DNA of 64,000 nt from assembly GCA_003116995.1 (NCBI GenBank), contig BDSL01000007.1, positions 682,001 to 746,000 of the forward strand. The letters are read 5' to 3'. Shown here piece by piece: positions 55,998 to 64,000 of the stretch. Source of the stretch: Yamagishiella unicocca. Its lineage: Eukaryota; Chlorophyta; Chlorophyceae; Chlamydomonadales; Volvocaceae. The notes beneath the pieces were generated by a model. The model was not told where the DNA came from and did not search any database. It saw only the letters and a program-made list of their open reading frames with translations. Numbering within the stretch: the first letter of the stretch is position 1; the number at the start of each line of letters is the position of its first letter. A program made the position numbers and the translations under genes.

Positions 55998-58900
55998 ATG
56001 CGTGCCCTTTCCATACAGCGAAATGCTGCTACGCGGCATTCGGAAGTTTTACGGTGTCCACAGCGACGGGTGGCTCCCGCGCGTGCGTTGATTCCTCGTG
56101 CCGTCCACAAGGAGACAAGCGGCCTTAAAGAAGAGCGTCCTGTGGATGGTAAGGACATGCCTTTCATGTTAGAACGGCTGCGAAGGCCTGAATTTGAACA
56201 AAGAGCCGGCATGTGTGGTCACGCTGACGGTCGCCCTGCTGACCGGCCCTAGGTCTGCGGGAGGTCGCCAAGCGCATTGTTTCGGCTGCTCTGGGTACTG
56301 CTACGGCTCTATCGCTGCTGCTGAGCCCTGCTGTGGCCGCTTCGGAGCTCGTCCGGTAGGGGTGCCGGAGTAGAGCATCGTGCAGCTTCCGCGTCCAGGT
56401 TTGCCTGGACGCGGAGGTAATCCATTATTGCCTGCAATCTTCCAAACGTAATCCCACTAGCATCTTCGGCTACGAGTCTGTATTTGGCTGCGACAAGCTC
56501 GTTTCCAGCGAAACCCTTGTTGCTTGGATGCAATCGGCCCCGCCTGTGTCGAGACACACAAGCACCCACTCCTGCCCAGTGTGGACTCCAGACAAATAAA
56601 ACCTCATGGCAATGTCTAGGACTTGTCGTTGGAACGTTGCGAACTCCTGACTGTTGCATGCAGCGTCCCCGCGTTTTTGTTTCCCGAACCTCCGAATAGA
56701 AGACTATGCCTCAGTTCCCAGGGACCTTTCCGCGTTCACAGCATGGAAAATGCACGCGACTACGTGGCGCTGTTAGCCCACAGTAACCGAATTCGGACGG
56801 GCAATTGCGTCGCCCGTTGACCTCCGAAGCCTTAGCCAAAGCCTTCCATAATACCTGCATGTGCATCCTAGAATGTCGTCTGGCTGCTCATCGCCGCACT
56901 TGCCCGCGCTCAGAACCCTACCGTCGTCCATGTCTTCCATACAAACCACCAGCCCATCAGCCAGCGCCGCCCCCCCTCCCCACACACACCTCCTCCGCCG
57001 CCCCTTTGACGGTCTCCTAGTCAGTGCCGACCCACGGACTTTCCTCAACCCCCCCTCCCCCCCTGCGCCATTGTCAGCCTGCCGGCGTCGACCGACCCCG
57101 CCGTCTTCGCGGCGCAGCGCACGCTGGTTGAGGCATGGACGATCGTGGGCCAGGCCTTCGTGGACCCCTCCTTCAACGGCCACGACTGGGAGGACGAGCT
57201 CCGCGAGCACATGATGACCGCCTTCAACTCCGCCAGCGGCGACACGGCGTTCAGCGAGATCGGGCGCATGCTGGAGGAGCTGGGCGACCCATACACTCGT
57301 CGCATCCCACCCGAGTGAGTTCCCCCCCCCCGCCCCCAATACACACTCGCACACGCATTCCCCCAAGCGCCGCCGGGGGGGCGGCTCCGCGCCGCGGCCG
57401 TGTCGGTTGTGTCGGTTGTCGTACATTGCGTATTTGGGAGGTGGCCGTGAGTTAGTGTTGACCCATCGGAGGGGCCACCAGCGTCTGGCGACATCCCCCG
57501 CTCTCCTCCCGCCTCCCCTTCCCACCTGACCCCCCTCGCGCCCTCCCTCGACCTGTGCCTACCCCGCCGCCGCACCCTCGGCCACCCCTCGCCCGCCTCT
57601 TGTCCCAACCCTCGCCGCGTCTGCCCCACCCCTCTGCCCCACCCCTCTACCCCACCCCTCAGGGAGTACGCGGCCTTCCGGGTGTCCAGCGACGGTGAGC
57701 TCCAGGGTGTGGGCATGCTGATCGCCAACGAGCCCATCAACGGCCACCTGCTGGTGCTGGCGCCCATCAAGGGCGGCCCCGCGGACCGGGCAGGCATCCT
57801 GCCGGGGGACGAGCTCACATCAATCAACGGGATGTCCATGGAGGTGAGACGCGCTCCAGGGAGGGCTGGACCGACAGGGCGGGAACTGCTGCCTTCCCTC
57901 TCATTTCTTCTTCCCGGCGCCGTACGCGTGCAAGACGCCAGATGCGTCATGTGGCCACACAGCTGTGCGCACCGCCACCTGGACAGCTCGTGCCGACCTC
58001 CCCCGTGCCAACCTCCCCGGCCTCCTGTGGCAGGGCTGGAACGGCGAGAAGGCTGCGCGGCTACTGCGCGGCAAGGGCGGCACCGAGGTCCAGGTGCGCC
58101 TGGCTCGCCGCACGGCGGGCATACCCGGGGTGCCCGCGCGCCCGGAGCCGCTGCCCTCCCTGGAGTTCCGCGAGGTGTCCCTGCGGCGCGAGCGGGTGCA
58201 GCTGAGCCCGCTGTTCTACACGGCGCTCCCCCCCGCGGTACTGCCGCCCGGCACCGGGGGGGTGATGCCGGTGGGCATGGACGGGCGCGTACGGCAGCCC
58301 GACGGCCCCATCGGCTACCTGCGGCTGACGTCATTCTCCTCCAATGCGGCGGCGGAGATGCGGGGCGCCATTCAGGAGCTGGAGGTAGGCGGTCAGGCTG
58401 GGGGTGTGTTGTGATTCTGGCCGCGTATGCAGCGAATAACCGCGTAAGCTGGTTGTGTGCGGCGGTGGTTGGGGGGAGCTTTGTGTGTGTGTGTGTGCGG
58501 CGCAGATGCGGGAGTATCGTGTTCCCGATGGAGCACCGAGCCCCCACCCTGAAGACCACCCCTCTTGCTCCGCGCCCCCCTCCTGCCGCGGCTTTTTTCG
58601 CGTCAACGGGTTCCACGCCACCCGCTGCCGGTTCTTTCATGTGACCCCCCCCGCCCCTGCCCCTGCCCCCCGCGCGGACCGCCCTCTCACCGCCCAGGCC
58701 GCCGGCGCCTCGTCGTACATCCTGGACCTGCGCAACAACCCCGGCGGGCTGGTGCGCTCCTCCATCGACATCGCGCGGCTCTGGCTGGACGGCAGCCCCG
58801 TGGTGTTCAACGTGTCTGGCCGCGAGGTAAGGCGGCTGCAGCGGGCACCGCACCCCACCTGCCCACCCTCCCTTCCCCTCAGCACCCCTCCCCCTTAGCA

Positions 58901-60186
58901 CCCCTCCCCCTATTCAACGCCCTACCCAACCAACCAGCTAACCAACCAGCCAACCAACCAAGCAAGCAACCAGCCAGCCAACCAACCAACCAGCCACCGC
59001 CAATCCTTAACTGCCTTACCTCCTTCAGATCAACGAGGTCCAGTCACAGGTGGTGGACACCCCGGGATCTGCGATGACCCACCGGCCGCTGGTGGTGCTG
59101 GTCAACGGCGCCTCCGCCTCCGCCTCCGAGATCTTGTCGGGGGCGCTGCACGACAACCACCGCGCGGTCATCGTGGGGGAGGGCCACACGTACGGCAAGG
59201 GCCGCATCCAGTCGGTGTTCGAGTTGCAGGTGCGGGGACGCGACGGGGGGGGCAGTGGGTGAGCTGTGTGTTTGTGAGGTGACTGGGACTTGCCGGTGCG
59301 TGTGTGTGTGTGCGTTTGTCTGTTGACGGCAGGCCTTGTTTACCGACATTGGCGCAAGCAGCCCAGTGCCTGCCTCGTCCGTCTTCACGCATCCATGAGG
59401 CTTTCAGAGAGCTCCGAAACCGGTGAACAATGAGGTTTTTATAGCCCCGATACCGGTGAACAACCTCCCTACCTCCCACTGACCGCCGACTGTGGCAATC
59501 GACCGCCTGCTGTTCCGAGCCGCGCAGGACGGCAGCGCCCTGTTCGTCACGGTGGCTCGCTACAGGACCCCCAACGGCACGGAGATTGACCGGGTGGGCC
59601 TCAACCCCGACCGCTCCTGCAGCCTGCCGTCGGCGGCGGGATCCGAGCAGAGCAGCGCCAGCAACTTCGTAGCGGGTGAGTGCCGGCGGTGTAGTGGCGG
59701 TGTGGAGGGGCCCCGCTGCTCCCCCTGCTGAGCTATGGAAGGGACGCGGCGGGAAGGGAAACATGACTCATGGCGTGGCGATCGCACCTCTGCTGCGGTG
59801 ACGTGCTGCCGCCGCTGGAGGGAAGGGAGGAGCAAGTACCCGTACCCGGCTCGGCTGCCTGCTAATTCTGCCCCTGCCGACGCGCCCTCCTCGCAACCCC
59901 TTGCCCCAACCTCCACACACCACACCACACCTTCCCTCTTCACCGCCACCCCCTCCCCACATCAGGCCTGCCCATGATCCCGGGCAGTGAGGAGGCCCTC
60001 CTGGACTCCCTCATGTCGGACAGCTGTGTGGTGGCCGCAAGAGACGTGCTGCAAAGCGAGGTGGCCATGGTGGCCAACGCGGCCAGGGTGGCAAAGGACA
60101 TCGTGAGGCCGGCTCTGTCCGCACGCGCCCCAGCGCTGTCGGCGTCGGCATCGGCGTCAGCTGCTTCGGCGGCCGCTGCCAAGTAA
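55998..60186 (+). CDS. CTPA: Thylakoid-lumen C-terminal processing protease, S41 (CtpA type)
   Basis: Nine exons: 55998-56148, 56253-56355, 57078-57314, 57663-57843, 58034-58384, 58698-58826, 59029-59229, 59528-59675, 59966-60186, giving 573 residues. The start shows a bipartite signal: an Arg-rich transit region, then VSAALGTATALSLLLSPAVA with an AVAA cleavage site, pointing to the thylakoid lumen. A PDZ domain (about 180-260: GVGMLIANEP, GGPADRAGILPGDELTSING) precedes the S41 core. The catalytic Ser is predicted to be Ser415 in ASASASEILSGAL and the Lys Lys441 in HTYGKGRIQS. The family matures the D1 protein of photosystem II. Relative to the D1 protease I recall, there is a roughly 30-residue insert (PPAVLPPGTGGVMPV) before GYLRLTSF and a Ser/Ala-rich tail, so this may be a paralogue rather than the main D1 processing enzyme. 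Confidence 0.92.
58925..58998. repeat. CCAA/CCAG tetranucleotide repeat in protease intron 6
   Basis: About 18 consecutive units of CCAA, CCAG and near variants lie shortly before the exon-7 acceptor at 59028. Confidence 0.9.
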
Positions 60187-63100
60187 CCAGTGGGCGGCCG
60201 CTGAGGGCAGAGACGGGCGCCACTCGGGGGCGATCGTCGAATCGAGATGAGGACACGTCCTCGATGCTATCCGAGGAGGACAGTAATGAAAGGTTCGTTT
60301 GACGCTGTCCTCGGCTTCGTAATAAAATTCGTCAGGTAGCCCAGCTGTTGATTTGGGTGGGACAGGAGGGAGGGGAGGGGAGGGGGAGGAACGAGCTGGT
60401 GTGAAGCATGGAAAACACTTACATAGGAACAGAGCGAGAGGTTGGTGGTGCCCGGGAGGGGAGCTGCTACGTGAATGGAGCGCGGAGGTTGACGGCGCGG
60501 CAGGGGACCCGTGATGGTGGAGGGTTGTGGGGCGCTGGGAGCGTGGGTTGCGGGGCACGCAGGTCGGGGTGCGCTGGCCTGCTGGCAAGGTGCTGTGCCC
60601 CCCCCCACCTGCCGTATCCCCCGCCTTCGGTGCCCTGGTGCCCTTCCCTTCGGGACACCTTGCTGCTGTCGGTCGCTGCCACCGTTGTGTGTCTGTATGT
60701 GTTGAATTCAACCATGGACGGGTTGCGGCAAATACCGCATGTTTGTTGCCACTACTGGTGGGGTGGTAGTGCTGTTGGCAGCGGTAGTTGGTTGATTCAC
60801 TTGAGTCGCCTGGAGCCACGGGGACAGTGACGGGTGCCGCGGCAGTGCGTGTGGACCCGTCGCTTGCCGCCGCGTGTGCCAATGAGGCTCGGTACGCCGG
60901 CATGCCAAGTCGACGGATGGAAAGGTCGTAACGTAGCGGGCGAGGAGGAGAGAAGAGCTGAGTGCGAGGGTACGTGGGGATTGCATTCTTTGACGCGCGG
61001 TTGAGGGCGTTCTAGGCCACTGCGGCTCTGGGCTCTGTCGGCTCGGCCAGGAGGCGACAGGGGAGCTGCATGTCGTACCGTATCACGCGAACCTCGAGTC
61101 GTGGAGCGTCCTGTTCTCAGAACCAAAGCGTGAGAACTCAACTCGGATGGCGCTGTGGGAGATGTGGGGGGGTCCTGCTTCAGACGACATCCTGAGGTGA
61201 TGTCTTTGGGGGAAGGAGGAGGAGTGGCGAGGCCGCGGGGGGAAGACCCTGGCCGCGATTTCAAGCCCTTCATCGGTATGCAGCAATACACACACGCTCA
61301 GTGACGCGTCCTCCGTATTAGATGTGTGGTGGCGTCCGTACGGAAGCGTGGAGACGCAGAGGCGGGACGCCGGGGCACTCCTGGTACATCTCCAGGGGGT
61401 AGGCCCTTAGAAATACCATTTCTTGTTGGGCGAAGAATACAAACACATCGATCTTCGCGCGTTCGCGCTGCATTTAAATACCTAATTGTGAGATTGTTGG
61501 TCATGGCCGGTAATGTTAAGGCCCTTGTTTGCGTTCGTGGAGGAGGACGAGAGGGCTGGTAATTGTAGGGCCCTTTTTGTAGCATATGCTGGTGAGGAGC
61601 GGATGAGGGCCGATAATTGTGAGGCCCCGGTGTACATGTTGGCGAAGCAGGAGACCGAGAAGAAAAAAGCTATATTATATCAGAGCTTTGGTATGTTTGT
61701 TGAGTGTTGACGGTTGCTGGTCTTTCGACGCCGGCGTTAGGTGTAAGGTTTCCGAAAGTATGCTGTCTGAATGAACAACACGGATGCTTGCCGGGGTTGC
61801 ACGGGGCACCTCTGTCCGGTGTATTTGCTTAGACCATGAGACGATCAACGATCACCACTGCAGATCTTGTTTGGTGGTGCTCTGTGTCGCCGGCTGCGGT
61901 CTCTGCGCTTGCGGATCTTGGAGGGGCGAGGCCGGTGTTGTACCGTAACGTCATTGGTGCAACTGGTCTCGGGTGTTTGGATCCCTACGGACGATCCGCT
62001 GTGGCGGTTAAAAAACGACGACGAGCTTGGGCGGGCATTTGATAAGTATGCCTGCAGTGCATGCATTTGTCCGAGCCACAATACATTATTCCAACATCCA
62101 TCTGTATTTTCAAGCTGTACCATCACTTGGCCTGTACGCTTTACCTCCTTAGGTCGTTGTTGCTTACCTGCCCTCTTTGCGGGGCCGCCTGACTCGTCAC
62201 GTGTCTTTTGGTGCCGCGGAGCGGGTGCGTCATGCTCGTTGTGACATGTTGAATTGTATTGGTCGTTTGGGCGTTGGGCGAGCTGCTCCCATAACAGGAG
62301 GGCTCCGTGCCGGCACGTTGGTTGCTTGCCTGGGAAATGAAAATTGTGGACTTATCACGGCAGTTAAGACTGGCCGTTGGCGCAGGCGCGCGCTTCATGT
62401 ATGTTGCCTGATCAGCTGTCCTGCCGTGCGTTGCCGAATCAGCTCCTCTCCGTGTGGCGCCAGTCCTTGAGCCGCTTAGAAGCCACTGTTGGCGGACGGC
62501 CATGCTTCGACCTAGACGTCTACTCGATGAACGTCGCCAGATCCTGCCAGTTAAGGTTGATTGCTGATTGGCAGGACCGAGCCAATTGTGGTTGACATAT
62601 GACAGGACACAGTTGTGTACATTGATCGCTGGTCCCATGCCCACTGGCAATGACGGAGCCATGTAATCTAGCAGACCTATTGCCTCTTAATGATAACAGG
62701 TGTCGTCATCACCCATCAACGTCACCCACCGGCGTGGTAGTAGTAATTGTTACAAAAGGCAGAACCATCGGTGTGCAAGTACTACCGGTGGTATCGAAAT
62801 AGGCATTCAAGGCATCATGTGGCTAATTTAACGAAGTTCGGCATTAAAAGTACGACGCATCCACGTAAAGCACCGCAATCGCACGCCACGTCCATCCACG
62901 CAGTTTCCGAGCTCATGCTGTCTCGTTGACAATACCAATCGCCATGTCCCAAAGTTGCCAAAGCAGCCAGGCTACAAACGCGGCACGCCCTACTGGTCCC
63001 AATAGCTGAGAAGTGAACGAACCTTCCCTGCTCAACCAGCCGCCGCACGACTGCAGCACCGTCTACTGGACGGCCGAATGACGCCTGGATTCCAAAACCT

Positions 63101-63319
63101 GCTCAGCGCTGTGCTATCAAAGCACACCGCATCGGCCACACAAACGACGTGTCGTAAGCAGGTTTCCGTACTGTAGTATCTCGCTCCCTGCCCGCGCCCA
63201 AGATACCGGCACGCGCCGCCAAGTTAGTCCCACGCCTCTGACCCCACCACCTCAAGCGCCCCCCTCTCCGCGTCCCTGCTGTGGAGCAGTCCTTCAATAC
63301 AAGCACAACCGACTACCGT
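60187..63319. other. Long gene-poor stretch right of the protease gene
   Basis: About 3.1 kb with the protease 3' flank at its left end. Open frames on both strands are short, show no intron structure, and resemble no family known to me. GC drops in 61480-61720 and 62040-62140. Nothing else can be supported. Confidence 0.45.
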
Positions 63320-63374
63320 ATGCCCTTTGCCGACCAAGACGGGGTCTACTACACCACCAAGGGGAACACTTTTG
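63320..63374 (+). CDS. Possible first coding exon of an unidentified gene
   Basis: An ATG opens MPFADQDGVYYTTKGNTF, followed by a GTGGGT donor. The residues look protein-like, but no in-phase second exon was found within the window, so this is tentative. Confidence 0.3.
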
Positions 63375-63399
63375 GTGGGTCACGTGGGGAACGCAGGAG

Positions 63400-63480
63400 G
63401 CCAGATCCTGGCATCTAGGAGGCCAGATCCATTAGTACAAGTAATCCGGTAATTCCAATTAGTACAAGTAATCCGGTACC
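63400..63480. repeat. Two short tandem duplications
   Basis: AGGAGGCCAGATCC occurs twice (about 63397 and 63418), and ATTAGTACAAGTAATCCGGT occurs twice (about 63431 and 63458). Confidence 0.8.
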
Positions 63481-63541
63481 GTATCAGTAGGGCCCCATGG
63501 ACCTCTCCTGCGGCCCCCCACTGGTGGAAATGGGAGCGCCC

Positions 63542-63724
63542 TCACCAGCTGCCGCCGCGGCCGCCGCCGCCGCGGCTGCCCCCACCGCCAAAGCTGACGG
63601 ATGACCCGGACCTGCCGCTTTGCGCCAGGGCCCGACGGGTGGCGGGGTCGTTCATTTGGAAATCCCGTAGCTGCTGCGCGTTGAACTCGCGACCTGCGGT
63701 CGGGTGGACGTAGGCGTAGGCCAT
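63542..63724 (-). CDS. Possible exon with Gly/Arg-rich end, unidentified
   Basis: The frame reads MAYAYVHPTAGREFNAQQLR then DFQMNDPATRRALAQ and a Ser/Gly/Arg-rich end of RGG type. It may start at this ATG, or be entered at an acceptor (CAG|GT at 63693) from an exon at 63901-64000. A TGA closes it at 63542-63544, but a GTGAGG donor overlaps the stop, so it might also continue. I do not recognise the family. Confidence 0.35.
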   Translation of the reverse strand: MAYAYVHPTAGREFNAQQLRDFQMNDPATRRALAQSGRSGSSVSFGGGGSRGGGGRGGSW

Positions 63725-63910
63725 GCATGGAGCGTCATGTGCATGGAAGGGCGTGGCAGGCAGAGAGGCAATGGAAAGAGGATGCAGCAGACTCGTTGCC
63801 TGGGGGCGTTGGGGACAGTGCGCACAGGCCCTGACAACTTCCCGTGACTAGAACCGCACATTTCATGCTCGCATGCGTCGGGGCTCTGGCCCACCGTCAC
63901 CCTCATGCAG

Positions 63911-64000
63911 GTGACGCAGGGCATCGGGCCCCTGCCGGCCGCCTGCCCCTTTCCGCTTCCGTACGCGCCGCGGTTCATCCCCTTTGAGGATGTCGTTTCG
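63911..64000 (+). CDS. Possible internal exon cut by the right edge
   Basis: After a CAG acceptor the plus strand reads VTQGIGPLPAACPFPLPYAP then RFIPFEDVVS, with about five of six codons ending in G or C, as in the real genes here. The opposite strand is also open in two frames and can splice in phase to 63693, so strand assignment is uncertain. Confidence 0.3.
   Translation, partial: MTQGIGPLPAACPFPLPYAPRFIPFEDVVS

Noticed and set aside
57045..58901. 618-residue open frame on the minus strand
   Set aside because: It is the antisense shadow of the CtpA-type protease exons and their GC-rich introns; composition is Arg/Gly/Ala-rich with no family motif.

Overview
The window is nuclear DNA from a green alga. 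It most resembles the volvocine Chlamydomonadales (Chlamydomonas, Gonium, Volvox and relatives). The reasons are GC-rich third codon positions, many short introns in every non-histone gene, a divergent H2A/H2B pair whose genes end in a 3' stem-loop, and a mix of chloroplast, peroxisome, ciliary and plant-type cytokinesis genes. The species cannot be named from the sequence. Exon models were built by hand from splice sites, reading phase and remembered family sequences. All coordinates are exact readings of the given bases, but no alignment was run.

Layout, left to right: a ciliary CFAP20DC-like gene cut by the left edge (-); a chloroplast SufE-BolA fusion (+); a histone cluster with H4 (-), a probable H3 relic, and divergent H2B (-) and H2A (+); a 16-exon WD40-cyclophilin of the CYP71/PPWD1 family (-); a possible Cys-rich exon (-); a large gene with an FHA-like domain and HAT/TPR repeats (+); an ACHT-like chloroplast thioredoxin (-); ribosomal protein eS24 (-); a 20-exon NACK-type kinesin-7 (-); an SLC1-type acidic amino-acid symporter (+); peroxin PEX14 (+); the U3 snoRNP protein IMP4 (+); a thylakoid-lumen CtpA-type S41 protease (+); and ambiguous coding signals at the right edge.

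The genes do not form one pathway. They are ordinary neighbours in a eukaryotic chromosome, and no operon logic applies. Shared functions are limited to chromatin (histones; CYP71 in plants acts on chromatin), ribosome production (eS24, IMP4) and plastid biology (SufE-BolA, ACHT-like, CtpA).

The most unusual sequence-level signals are two unrelated genes whose 5' splice sites lie in tandem duplications that keep the reading frame (27 nt, four donors; 30 nt, two donors), two well-phased GC-AG introns, a Na+-site substitution and His-rich tail in the SLC1-type transporter, a decayed H3 next to a lone H4, and short repeat families scattered through introns of several genes.
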